This document shows, piece after piece, positions 34,389 to 46,420 of a stretch of DNA of 64,000 nucleotides (the first letter of the stretch is position 1; each line of letters begins with the position of its first letter). Origin of the DNA: Conchocele bisecta (taxonomy: Eukaryota > Mollusca > Bivalvia > Lucinida > Thyasiridae); contig CM055278.1 of NCBI GenBank assembly GCA_029237695.1, forward strand, positions 79,443,817-79,507,816, written 5' to 3'. Below the pieces are notes generated by a model. That model did not search any database. It had not been told where the DNA came from and saw nothing but the letters and a program-made list of their open reading frames with translations. The translations under genes were made by a program, and so were the position numbers.

Positions 34389-35909
34389 TAGCTCGACTAT
34401 TTGAAGAATAAGTAGAGCTTATGTTGTCACGTCGGCGTCGGCGTCGGCGTCACCGTCACGCCTTGGTTAAGGTTTTTAGTCAAGCTTGTATATGGAATAC
34501 TACTGGCCCTACACCCACCATACTTGGACAACTTCATCTCCTAGTGATGTACATCAATAACCCCTGATCAATATTTGACCTTCACCTACATTTCCTCTTG
34601 AATTACTTGGTTAATTCCCCTTGGTTAAGGTTTTTAGTCAACCTTGGTTAAGGTTTTTAGTCAAGTTTGTATATGCAATACTACTGGCCCTACACCCACC
34701 ATACTTGGACAACTTCATCTCCTAGTGATGCACATCAATAACCCCTGATCTATATTTGACCTTGACCTATATTTCCTCTTGAATTACTTACTTAATTCCC
34801 CTTGGTTAAGGTTTTTAGTCAACCTTGGTTAAGGTCAAGCTTCTACATTGAATACTATTGTGCATCCACACACCCATACTTCGACAACCTTTTCTCATAG
34901 GTATGTACATCAATAACCCCTGATCTATATTTGACCTTGACCTACATTTCTCTTCAATTACTTACTTAATTCCTTTTGGTTAAGGTTTTTAGTCAACCTT
35001 CTATATGGAATACTACTGGCCCTACACCCACCATACTTGGACAACTTCATCTCCTAGTGATGTACATCAACAACCCCTGATCTATATTTGACCTTGACCT
35101 ACATTTCCTCTTGAATTACTTAATTCCCCTTGGTTAACGTTTTTAATCAAGCTTGTACATGGAATACTCCTGGCCCTACACCAACCATACTTGGACAACT
35201 TCATCTCCTAGTGATGTACATCAACAACCCCTGACCTATATTTGACCTTGACCTACATTTAACATTGAATTATTTACTTAATTCCCCTTGGTTAAGGTTT
35301 TTACTCGACCTTGGTTAAGCTTTTTACTCAAGCTTGTACATGGAATACTATTGTGCATACAGACACCATAATTGGACAACCTTTTCTCATAGTGATGTAC
35401 ATCAATAACCCCTGATCTATATTTGACCTTGACCTACATTTCCTCTTGAATTACTTACTTAATTCTCTTTGGTTAAGGTTTTTACTCAAGCTTGTAGATG
35501 GAATACTCATGGCCCTACACCAACCATACTTGGACAACTTCATCTCCTAGTGATGTACATCAATAATCCCTGACCTATATTTGACCTTGACCTACTTTTA
35601 TCCTTGGATTACTTAGTTATTTCCCCTTGGTTAAGGTTTTTAGTCAAGCTTCTATATGGAATACTCCTGGGCCTACAGCAACCATACTTGGAAAACTTCA
35701 TCTCCTAGTGATGTACATCAATAACCCCTGACCTATATCTGTCATTGACCTACATCTAACCTTGAATTACTTACTTAATTTCCCTTGGTTAAGTTTTTTA
35801 GTCAACCTTGGTTAAGGTTTGTATGCAGGCCGCAGCCACCTTGTTTGTCAAGCTATGTGTACATCGACAACCCTCGTAGTCGAGCTATGCTGTTCTCCTA
35901 CAGCTCTTG
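34389..35909 (+). mobile_element. TAGCTC-family element 2, duplicate copy
   Basis: It is the counterpart of 23535-25218 with both ends present. It has one fewer 158-bp unit than the first copy, a normal outcome of unequal exchange in tandem cores. Confidence 0.85.
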
Positions 35910-36067
35910 TTTGTTTTCGCGCACTGATTTCCTGTCCGGAGCATAACTCCACCACCCTTTGGAATATTTTCATGAAACTTCACACATGCATAGACCACGA
36001 CCCGGAGGTGTGTCGCGCACAAGCATGACAACTCTTGCATAGCTAATTTTTTAGTTATCTCCCTTTT

Positions 36068-38967
36068 TAGCTCGACTATTTGAAGAATAAGTAGAGCTTA
36101 TGTTGTCACGTCGGCGTCGGCGTCGGCGTCACCGTCACGCCTTGGTTAAGGTTTTTAGTCAAGCTTGTATATGGAATACTACTGGCCCTACACCACCATA
36201 CTTGGACAACTTCATCTCCTAGTGATGTACATCAATAAACCCCTGATCAATATTTGACCTTCACCTACATTTCCTCTTGAATTACTTGGTTAATTCCCTT
36301 GGTTAAGGTTTTTAGTCAACCTTGGTTAAGGTTTTTAGTCAAGTTTGTATGCAATACTACTGGCCCTACACCCACCATACTTGGACAACTTCATCTCCAG
36401 TGATGCACATCAATAACCCCATGAATTTCTATATTTGACCTTGACCTATATTTCCTCTTGAATTACTTAACTTAATTCCCTTGGTTAAGGTTTTTAGTCG
36501 ACCTTGGTTAAGGTTTTTTTTCAAGCTTCTACATTGAATACTATTGTGCATCCACACACCATACTTCGACAACCTTTTCTCATAGGTATGTACATCAATA
36601 ACCCTGATCTATATTTGACATTGACCTACATTTTCCTCTTCAATTACTTACTTAATTCCTTTTGGTTAAGGTTTTTTAGTCAACCTTCTATATGGAATAC
36701 TACTGGCCCTACACCCACCATACTTGGACAACTTCATCTCTAGTGATGTACATCAACAACCCCAAAACCCCTGATCTATATTTGACCTTGACCTACATTT
36801 CCTCTTGAATTACTTAATTCCTCTTGGTTAACGTTTTTAATCAAGCTTGTACATGGAATACTCCTGGCCCTACACCAACCATACTTGGACAACTTCATCT
36901 CCTAGTGATGTACATCAACAACCTGACCTATATTTGACCTTGACCTACATTTAACATTGAATTATTTACTTAATTCCCCTTGGTTAAGGTTTTTACTCGA
37001 CCTTGGTTAAGCTTTTTACTCAAGCTTGTACATGGAATACTATTGTGCATACAGACACCATAATTGGACAACCTTTTCTCATAGTGATGTACATCAATAA
37101 CCCCTGATCTATATTTGACCTTGACCTACATTTCCTCTTGAATTACTTAATTCCTCTTGGTTAACGTTTTTAATCAAGCTTGTACATGGAATACTCCTGG
37201 CCCTACACCAACCATACTTGGACAACTTCATCTCCTAGTGATGTACATCAACAACCCCTGACCTATATTTGACCTTGACCTACATTTAACCTTAAATTAC
37301 TTACTTAATTCCCCTTGGTTAAGCTTTTTACTCAACCTTGGTTAAGGTTATTAGTCAAGCTTGTAGATAGAATACTATTGTGCATACATACACCATACTT
37401 GGATAACTTTTTCTCATAGGGATGTACATCAATAACCCCTGACCTTTATTTTACCTTCACCTACATTTAATCTTGAATTACTTGCTTAATATTTATAGTC
37501 AAGCTTGTATATGGAATACTTCTGGGCCTACATCAACCATACTTGGACAACTTCATCTCCTAGTGATGGACATCAATAATCCCTGACCTATATTTGACCT
37601 TGACCTACTTTTATCCTTGGATTACTTAGTTATCTCCCCTTGGTTACGGTTTTTACTCAAGCTTTTATATGGAATACTACTGAGCCTACAGCAACCATAC
37701 TTGGAAAACCACGCACCTACGTCAAGGTCAAGGTCACTGTTGAAGGTCAAAGGTCAAACTATTGAAATTCCCCTTCCGCTCTATATCTTCTACACCGATG
37801 CATGGATTATCAAATGGCTTGGCACAAATGTTTCTCATGATGAGAAGGTGTGTCGCGATCAATAACCACGCACCTAGATCCAAGGTCAAGGTCACAGTTG
37901 AAGGTCAAAGGTCAAAAATATTGAAATTCCCAAATGGCTTGGCACAAATGTTTCTCACGATGAGAAGGTGTGTCGCGATCAATAACCACGCACCTACGTC
38001 CGAGGTCAAGGTCACTGTTGAAGGTCAAAGGTCAAACCTATTGAAATTCCCTTCCGCTCTATGTCTTCTACACCGATGCATGGATTATCAAATGGCTTAG
38101 CACAAATGTTTCTCATGATGAGAAGGTGTGTCGCGATCAATAACCACGCATAAAGGTGTGTCGCGTCAACCACCCTACGTCCAAGGTCAAGGTCACAGTT
38201 GAAGGTCAAAGGTCAAACCTATTGAAATTCCTTCTGCTCTATATCTTCTACACTGATGCATGGATTATCAAATTGCTAACCACGCACCTACGTCCAAGGT
38301 CACAGTTGAACGTCAAAGGTCAAACCTATTGAAATTCCCTTCCGCTCTATATCTTCTACACCGATGCATGGATTATCAAATGGCTTGGCACAAATGTTTC
38401 TCATGATGAGAAGGTGTGTCACAATCAATAACCACGCACCTACGTCCAAGGTCAAGGTCACAGTTGAAGGTCAAAGGTCAAACCTATTGAAATTCCCTTC
38501 CGCTCTATATCTTCTACACCGATGCATGGATTATCAAATGCCTTGGCACAAATGTTTCTCAGGATGAGAATGTGTGTCTCGATCAATAACCACGCACCTA
38601 CGTCCAAGGTCAAGGTCATAGTTGAAGGTCAAAGGTCAAACCTATTGAAATTCCCTTCCGCTCTATATCTTCTACACCGATGCATGGATTATCACACTAT
38701 GCCCAGGGGCAAGGTCACAGACTTGATGCGTTTGAAACCTTAACGCTCGGCTAAATGGCTTATAATCAAAAATGCCTCGTTTTCTTTGGCTGCCAGTGGG
38801 GGTATTCGTGTGCCGAACAGGCCACATTTCTAGTTTACCCTTGGTTAATGTTTTTATTCGACCTTGGTTAAGGTTTTTATGCAGGCCGCAGCCACTTATT
38901 TGTCAAAGCTATGTGTAAATCGACAACCCTCGTGTCGAGCTTTGATGTTTATCCTACAGATTCTTGT
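36068..38967 (+). mobile_element. TAGCTC-family element 3, duplicate copy
   Basis: It is the counterpart of 25378-28412 and includes the CCACGCACC array at 37709-38833 with its CTAG end at 38830-38833. The 3' hairpin region near 38890-38967 carries several substitutions and indels compared with 28330-28412. Confidence 0.85.
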
Positions 38968-39306
38968 TTGTTTTGCGCACTCTACAAACTGGACAATAAT
39001 GCATGAAGACCCGTTTTCTCGTCTGCTCTGTACACCTTTTCTCGTGTGCTCTGTACACCTTACCTGTAGAGAGAACAATAGAGACTGGGAGAACCATTCA
39101 CCTGTGCATGTGCTAGCATGTGCAAATGTCCAGTCTTGACCAGTCTTGACCACTCTTGACCACAGGTAATTTATACAGGTAAATTACTACATTGGATATT
39201 ACATTTCCGTAAACTGTGTTGAAAATATTGTGGCATTATGTGGACCTATATAGATAAATATAGGACTATTAAAAACAAATTCTGGGCTCCAGTAGCAAGC
39301 ATTATT

Positions 39307-42056
39307 ATGCCCCACCACGATAGTGGAGGGGGCATTTAGTGTTACCCTTGTCTGTCTGTCCGTCCCGTCCGTCCGTCCCGTCCGTCCGTCTGTCACGAAA
39401 CTTTAACACTCTGGTAAATGTCTCATAATTTCTTCATCCTTTGACCGATCTGCTTCATATTTCATATACACATTGCTCTAATGGTCCTCTACCGTCCTGT
39501 ACCAAATCCACGTTCGTCTCGCCCCCAGCCAAAGCCAGGTCAAGTTCACATACTTGATGCCTCAAACCTTAACGCTCGGGTATATCTTATAATTTCTGTT
39601 TCTTCACGGATCAGCTTCATACCTCCATATTAACGCAATTGGCTTCAATGGTTCTCTAAAATCCTTGTCTTGTTGCAATCCACGTTCGTCTGCCCCCCCA
39701 ACCCGCAAGGTCAGGTCAAAAAGCATATATGTTTTTCTCACGGATCACTTCATACTTCATATACGATTGCTCTGTCCCTTTACTGTAACCCAGGGTCCAA
39801 ATTCAAAAACGTCGGGTAAACCATGCGCAGCAGGTCAGTAAACCATTTACTTAGTGCTTCAAAAACTTTAACGCTCAGGTAAATATCTTATGTTTTTCCT
39901 TTGGTCTTTCACGGATCAGCTTCATACTTCATATACGCATTGCTCTAATGGTCCTCTACCGCCCTGTCCAAATCCACATCGTCCTGCCCCCGCCAAGCCC
40001 AGGGTCAAGGTCACATACTGGTGCTTCAAAAACTTTAACGCTGTAAATATCTTATCCTGTTTCCTTCCACGGATCAGCTTTCAAATACTTCATATTACGC
40101 ATTGCTCTAATTGGTCCTCTACTGTCCTGCCAAATCCACGTTCGTCCTGCCCCCAACCCCCCGGGCCAGGCAGGTCAAAAAAGTCACAGACTAGATGCTT
40201 CAAACCTACCTCCTCGTAATATCTGTCTTCACGAAATCAGCCTTCATACTTCATATACACGGTCCTCTACTGTCTGTGCCAAATCCACGTTCGTCCTGCC
40301 CCCGCCAAGCCCAGGGTCAAGGTCACAGCTTGTGCTTCAAAAAACTTTAATCGGGTAAATACTTATAATTTCTGTTTTCTTCACGGACAGCTCTACTTCA
40401 CGCATTGCTCAATGGTCCTTTACCGCCTTGTGCCAAATCCAAGTTTGTCCTGCCGCTGCCAAGCCCAGGGTCAAGGTCACATACTTGGTGCTTCAAAAAC
40501 TTTAATGCTCGGGTAAATATCTTATTATTTCTGTTCCTTTTCACGGATCATCTTCATACTTCATATAAACATTGCTCTAATGATCCTCTACTGACCTGTG
40601 CCAAATCCATGTTCGTCCTTCCCCGCCAAGCCCAGGGTCAAGGTCACATACTTGGTGCTTCAAAAACTTTAACGCTCGGGTTTTTATGCCTCACCACGAT
40701 AGTGAATGGGGCATTTATTGTCCGTCCCGTCCGTCCCGTCCCGTCCCGTCCGTCCGTCCGTCCGTCCGTCTTTCACGAAACTTTAACGCTCGGGTAAATG
40801 TCTCATAATTTCTTCATTCTTTGACCGATCTGCTTCATATTTCATATACACATTGCTCTAATGGTCCTCTACCGCGCTGTACCAAATCCACGTTCGTCCT
40901 GCTCCCGCCAAGCCCAGGGTCAAGGTCACATACTTAGTGCTTCAAAAACTTTAACGCTCAGGTAAATATCTTATAATTTCTGTTTCCTTGCACGGATCAG
41001 CTTCATACTTCATATACGCATTGCTCTAATGGCCCTCTACTGTCCTGTGTCAAATCCACGTTCGTCCTGCCCCCGCCAAGCCGAGGGTCAAGGTCACATA
41101 CTTAGTGCTTCAAAAACTTTAACACTCAGATAAATATCTTATAATTTCTGTTTTCTTTCACGGATCAGCTTCATACTTCATGTACGCATTGCTCTAATGG
41201 TCCTCTACCATGCTGTACCAAATCCACATTCGTCCTGCCCCCGCCAAGTCCAGGGTCAAGGTCACATACTTGGTGCTTCAAAAACTTTAACGCTCAGGTA
41301 AATATCTTATAATTTCTGTTTCCTTCCACGGATCAGCTTCATACTTCATATACGCATTGCTCTAATGGTCCTCTATTGTCCTGTGCCAAAGCCACGTTCG
41401 TCCTGCCCCCGCCAAGCCCAGGGTCAAGGTCACATACTTAGTGCTTCAAAAACTTTAACGCTTAGGTAAATATCTTATAATTTCTGTTTTCTTTCACGGA
41501 TCAGCTTCATACTTCATATACGCATTGCTCTAATGGTCCTCTACTGTCCTGTGCCAAATCCATGTTCGTCCTGCCCCTGCCAAGCCCAGGGTCAAGGTCA
41601 CTGACTTAGTGCTTCAAAAACTTTAACTCGCTGGTAAATATCTTATAATTTCTGTTTTCTTTCACGGATCAGCTTCATACTTCATATACGCATTGCTCTA
41701 ATGGTCCTTTACCGCCTTGTGCCAAATCCCCGTTTGTCCTGCCCTCGCCAAGCCCAGGGTCAAGGTCACATACTTGGTGCTTCAAAAACTTTAACGCTCT
41801 GGTAAATATCTTATTATTTCTGTTCCTTTTCACGGATCATCTTCATGCTTCATATACACATTGCTCTAATGATCCTCTACTGCCCTGTGCCAAATCCACG
41901 TTCGTCCTGCCCCGCCAAGCCCAGGATCAAGGTCACATACTTGGTGCTTCAAAAACTTTAATGCTCGGGTTAAAAATAATTTTGACTTGGAATTTGGCCT
42001 CATTTATTATCAAAGCGATATGTGGGGCATCCGTGTTCTATGAACACATTTTCTAG
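39307..42056 (+). mobile_element. TGCCCC-family element, complete at both ends
   Basis: The 5' foldback is at 39307-39335 with (GTCC)n at 39349-39390. A second stacked foldback lies at 40686-40714 with (GTCC)n to about 40772. The 167-bp array runs to about 41960, and the 3' tail ends in GTGTTC-TAT-GAACAC, ATTTT and CTAG (42053-42056). The left flank CATTATTAT and the right flank TTATTTTTAATTTTTAAAC together rebuild the poly-T site seen uninterrupted at 19005-19030, which defines both ends. The stretch 39500-40400 is badly noisy and about 400 bp shorter than 28950-30250. Confidence 0.8.
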
Positions 42057-42424
42057 TTATTTTTAATTTTTAAACTTTTTTTTCCATTTTCTTTTTTCAT
42101 TTTTTTTTTCTTTTTCAAATTCTTTTTAAATTTTTGTCTAGTAGCATAAGGTCGTAAGTGCTATATACAGACTATTATCATATAATAAAACAATTATTGA
42201 CTAGTGAGCCATAGAATATAATCTGATATTCCATGGCTCACTAGTCAATAATTGTATAATATGTTCGGGCCAGTGAAAATTGCTTTCGGGTCCAGGCTCA
42301 AGGTCAAGGCGGAGAAGGCGAGGCATTTGATTCCGTGGAATTCTTGTTTACTTATCTCCCTTTGTTGGTTCATGCTCTGATTTCGTATCCAGAGCATAAC
42401 TCGAACACCCTTTGGAATATGTTT
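42057..42424 (+). repeat. Right flank of the nest, copy of 19005-19675
   Basis: Poly-T, then TCTAGTAGCATAAGGTCGTA, the palindrome at 42191-42254, GTTCGGGCCAGTGAAAATTG and a host core start (AGAGCATAACTCGAACACCC) repeat the sequence at 19380-19675. The next element interrupts it in GGAATATGTTT. Confidence 0.85.
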
Positions 42425-43618
42425 ATGCCTCACCACAATAGTGGAGGGGGCATTTAGTGTTACCCTTGTCCGTCCGTCCGTCCGTCCGTCCGTCCGTCCA
42501 TCCGTCCGCACACACGAATGGGTACTTGTTGTAAGCGTACGGGGATCTTATTGGGTAGGGTTAGGATAGTGTTGGGTACTCGTGTTGGGTATTTTTATAC
42601 AGTAAAAACCCAACAAGTATTCATTCGTAGGAACGTGCGTCCCGTCCTCCCTCCCGTCCGTCCGTCCGTCACAAAACTTTAACACTCGGGTAAATGTCTC
42701 ATAATTTCTTCATCCTTCGACCGATCTGTTTCATATTTCATATACACATTGCTCTGATGGTTCACTACCGCCCTGTGCCAAATCCACGTTCGTCCTGCCC
42801 CCGCCAAGCCCAGGGTCAAGGTTACATACTTGGTGCTTCAAAACTTTAATCGCTCAGGTAATATCTTATTAATTTTCTGTTTTCTTTAACGGATCAGCTT
42901 CATATTTCATATACGCATTGCTCTAATGGTCCTCTACCGCCCTGTGCCAAATCCACGTTCGTCCTGCCCCCGCCAAGCCCAGGGTCAAGGTCACATACTT
43001 AGTGCTTCAAAAACTTTAACGCTCGGGTAAATATCTTATAATTTCTGTTTTCTTTAATGGATCATCTTCATATTTCATATACGCATTGCTCTAATGGTCC
43101 TCTACCGCCCTGTGCCAAATCCACGTTCGTCCTGCCCCCGCCAAGCCCAGGGTCAATGTCACATACTTGGTGCTTCAAAAACTTTAACGCTCAGGTAAAT
43201 GTCTTATAATTTTTCTTTCCATTCACGGATCAACTTCATATTTCATATACGCGTTGCTCTAATGGTCCTCTACCGCCCTGTGCCAAATCCACGTTCGTCC
43301 TGCCCCCGCCAAGCCCAGGGTTAACATCACATACTTAGTGCTTCAAAAACTTTAACGCTCAGGTAAATATCTTATAATTTCTGTTTTCTTTCACGGATCA
43401 GCTTCATATTTCATATATGCATTGCTCTAATGGTCCTCTACCGCCCTGTGCCAAATCCACGTTCGTCCTGCCCACGCCAAGCCCAGGGTCAAGGTCACAT
43501 ACTTGATGCTTCAAAAACTTTAACGCTCAGTTAAAAGAAAATTTTGACTTGGAATTTGGCCTCATTTATTATCAAAGCGATATGTGGGACATCCGTGTTC
43601 TATGAACACATTTTCTAG
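42425..43618 (+). mobile_element. Compact complete TGCCCC-family element (1.2 kb)
   Basis: This is the cleanest example of the family: 5' foldback ATGCCTCACCACAATAGTGG to 42453, (GTCC)n microsatellite (interrupted by a 115-bp foldback, 42514-42628), five core units of about 167 bp, 3' tail, hairpin GTGTTC-TAT-GAACAC, ATTTT and CTAG at 43615-43618. It sits in the host core between GGAATATGTTT and TTTATTAAACTTCACAC. The empty site GGAATATTTTCATGAAACTT is present elsewhere in the window. No coding sequence. Confidence 0.88.
42514..42628. mobile_element. 115-bp foldback inserted in a microsatellite
   Basis: The ends ACGAATGGGTACTTGTTG (42514-42531) and the complement of ACGAATGAATACTTGTTG (42611-42628) pair at 16 of 18 positions. 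The interior repeats GTTGGGTA motifs. (GTCC)n lies on both sides, so the sequence split a microsatellite. No clear target duplication can be read within the repeat. Confidence 0.6.
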
Positions 43619-43992
43619 TTTATTAAACTTCACACATGCATAGAAGACGACCCAAAGGTGTGTCGCACGTAAGAATGACAACTCTTGCATCGTTAATTTC
43701 TTAGTTATCTCCCTTTGTTGTTTCGTGCACTGATTTCGTGTCCGGAGCATAACTCGAACACCCACCCTTTGGAATATTTTCATGAAACTTCACACATGCA
43801 TAGACCACGACCCTAAAGGTGTGTCACGCAATAATGACAACTCTTGCATCACTAATTTTTTAGTTATCTCCCTTTGTTTTTTCCGTCACTGATTTTGTCT
43901 CCGGAGCATAACTCGAACACCCTTTTTTCAAACTACTTGTGTATCTGGGGAGGGGGATACACATGCGCTTGTCGACAAGCGTCCATTTCTAG
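43619..43992 (+). repeat. Host core units and GTATCCCC-family 3' terminus, copy 3
   Basis: Two core units then GTGTATCTGGGGAGGGGGAT, the CGCTTGT-CG-ACAAGCG hairpin and CTAG at 43989-43992, followed by TTTTACTGATAGTGACGCGC, which is not seen elsewhere. This is the outer right end of the nest. Confidence 0.85.
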
Positions 43993-44095
43993 TTTTACTG
44001 ATAGTGACGCGCGTTGGTATCAGGCTATTTTCATATGCAAATGAGGCATGGCATTTTTTAATTATTTATACTAATTAAATGCTTCACCTGAAAAA
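43993..44095. other. Unique spacer
   Basis: This is about 100 bp of AT-rich DNA between the nest and the GAGGGCCAT element. Nothing is recognised. Confidence 0.6.
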
Positions 44096-46161
44096 ACAAG
44101 AGGGCCATGATGGCCCTAATTCGCTCACCTGACTCCATGAACACCAGAGGAGAATGTGACATTGAGTTCATGTGTTTTAAAAAAATTGTGCTATTTTTAG
44201 ATGGCGGTCATCTTGGATTAAGCGATGACTCTCATTTTACAAAATCTGAAAATGCTTCACCCAAGGATCTTAACTTCCTATGAAGTTTCGCCAGCATCGG
44301 CCATGTGGTTCCTGAGAAAAAGACGTTCAAAATCTTGAATAAATGGACCTTTTGGTGGCCATCATGGATGACATAATCATCCGATTCTGACAAATATTGC
44401 ACCAGAGCAATCGCTTCATCGATACATTCAATTTGATATATGGCATGAGCATATTCGGTCAAAAATAAGATTTGACCCCAATTTGACCCCACGGGCCATG
44501 CCCATTTTTGACCCCGGGGTCACCATTTTCACAACTTTGAAAGAGCATTGTAAATCGATCATTCCTACCAAGTTTAGTCGAAATCCGGCCAGTAGTTCAT
44601 GAGAAGATTTTTTAAGAATTTATGCTATTTTTAGGCGGCGGCCATCTTGGATTAGCGATGACCTCCATTTTAACAAATCTGAAAAGGGTTCACCCATGGA
44701 CCATAACTTTTAAGTTTGGCTACCATGGGCCAAGCGGTTCATGTGAAGAAGAATTTTGAAATCTCTAATAAAAGAACAACCTTTTGACATTTCGGCGGCC
44801 ATCTTGGATGATATAACAATCCGATTTTGACAAAAAATGTACCAGAGTGATCGCCTCATTGATACCTTCGATTTGATATATAACATGACCATATTCGGTC
44901 AAAAATAAAATTTGACCCCACGGGCCACGCCCATTTTTTTACCCCGGGGTCACCATTTTAACAACTTTGAAAGAGCATTGTACATCGATCATTCCTACCA
45001 AGTTTCCTCGAAATCCGGCTAGCGGTTCATGAGAAGAAGATTTTTTAAGAATTTTTGCTATTTTTAGACGGCGGCCATCTTGGATTAGCGATGACCTCCA
45101 TTTTAACAAATCTGAAAAGGCTTCACCCAATGGACCATAACTTTTAAGTTTGGCTACCATGGGCCAAGCGGTTCATGTGAAGAAGAATTTTGAAATCTCT
45201 AATAAAAGAACGACCTTTTGACATTTCGGCGGCCATCTTGGATGACATAACAATCCGATTTCGACAAAAAATGTACCAAAGTGATCGCCTCATTGATACC
45301 TTCGATTTAATATATAACATGACCATATTCAGTCAAAAATAAAATTTGACGCCAATTTGACCCCACGGGCCACGCCCATTTTTGACCCCGGGGTCACCAT
45401 TTTAACAACTTTGAAAGAGCAATGTACATCAATCATTCCTACAAAGTTTCGTCGAAATCCGGCTAGCGGTTCATGAGAAGAAGATTTTTTAAGAATTTAT
45501 GCTATTTTTAGACGGCGGCCATCTTTGATTAGCGATGACCTCCATTTTAACAAATCTGAAAAGGCTTCACCCATGGACCATAACTTTTAAGTTTGGCTAC
45601 CATGGGCCAAGCGGTTCATGTGAAGAAGAATTTTGAAATCTCTAATAAAAGAACCTTTTGACCTTTCGGCGGACATCTTGGATGACATAACAATCCGATT
45701 ACGACAAAAAATGCACCAGAGTGATCGCCTCATTGATACCTTCAATTTGATATATGACATGACCATATTCAGTCAAAAATAAAATTTGACCCTAATTTGA
45801 CCCCACGGGTTACGCCCATTTTTGACCCCGGGGTCACCATTTTAACAACTTTGAAAGAGCAATGTACATCGATCATTCCTGCCAAGTTTTGTCGAAATCC
45901 GGTTGGCGGTTCTTGAGAAGAAGATTTTTTAAGAATCTGTGCTATTTTTAGACGGCGGCCATCTTGGATTACGCAATGACGTCATTTTAACAATTTTGTA
46001 ATCCCCCTACCTAAGGACCATGACCATGAAGTTTGGTGACTATAGACCCAATGGTTACCGAGGAGAAGACGTTTGAAAATGTTCACGGACGACGACGACG
46101 GACGACGACGGACACATTGCGGTAACAATAGCTCACATGAGCTTCGCTCAGGTGAGCTAAT
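44096..46161 (-). mobile_element. GAGGGCCAT-family element, left inverted arm, complete
   Basis: Read on the minus strand it starts at 46158 with foldback AGCTCAC...GTGAGCT (46130-46158), then a (CGTCGT)-type microsatellite near 46080-46112, then a tandem core of about 429-445 bp units. It ends with the hairpin AGGGCCAT-G-ATGGCCCT (44101-44117) and CTTGTT. Each unit has GGCGGCCATCTTGGAT twice, TGACCCCGGGGTCACCATTT and ACTTTGAAAGAGCA. Short open frames on the minus strand recur in each unit but are interrupted and lack conserved motifs. It shares the architecture of the families in the nest with a longer core. Confidence 0.85.
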
Positions 46162-46420
46162 AATATTTCAACATATTATAAAGTGTGATAATTGCACATC
46201 AAAAAATAAATACAGAGTATAAATAGTAATGTCCGTTAACATTTTAAGGAAACACGGTTATCAGTGTGGAAAGTTACGTCTGATATAATAATGGCAATCA
46301 ATACGTGGGGCATGCATGTTTATTTTGCCAGAAAATGTGTCTCAGATGATGTCTCTGATATAAAGAACAGTTTGTGTCTACTGAGTGGGTACATGTATGT
46401 ACCTTTAACTGGGCCCATCA

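Larger units (their letters stand above)
20310..41300 (+). repeat. 10.8-kb tandem segmental duplication (two copies)
   Basis: Copy A 20310-31150 and copy B 31150-41300 have the same order of parts. The offsets are 10.85 kb at the left (21251 and 32098), 10.69 kb at 25127 and 35818, 10.55 kb at 27813 and 38364, and about 10.15 kb at 30532 and 40686. The shrinking offset is due to one lost core unit and to deletions in the noisy 39500-40400 stretch. In clean stretches the copies differ by only rare substitutions. It is either a recent duplication or a false duplication from two haplotypes. Confidence 0.85.
17890..43992 (+). mobile_element. GTATCCCC-family host element carrying the whole nest
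   Basis: The 5' end is a second GTATCCCCCG foldback (17890-17917). The 3' end at 43966-43992 is a perfect hairpin, CGCTTGT-CG-ACAAGCG, then 7 bases and CTAG followed by T. Between them, pieces of this element's own core (GGAGCATAACTCGAACACCC, about 155 bp) reappear after each inserted block, at 19600, 20886, 23373, 25219, 31736, 42360 and 43619. I infer one element enlarged to about 26 kb by nested insertions and duplications. Its 3' terminus is present three times (21251, 32098, 43989) because of the large duplication. Hairpin plus CTAG/T resembles a Helitron or Helentron 3' end. No Rep or helicase coding is visible. Confidence 0.7.

Noticed and set aside
25129..36028. Identical 69-codon open frames at 25129, 34140 and 35819
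   Set aside because: They span the junction of the TAGCTC element 3' end and a host core unit; identity comes from duplication, not protein selection.
27063..38743. Repeated open frames in the CCACGCACC array
   Set aside because: Each spans one or two 158-bp units and stops where units change length; no domain.
17494..43992. Autonomous Helitron or other transposase gene in the nest
   Set aside because: No Rep HUH motif, helicase, DDE or reverse transcriptase segment was found in any frame given; all elements look non-autonomous.
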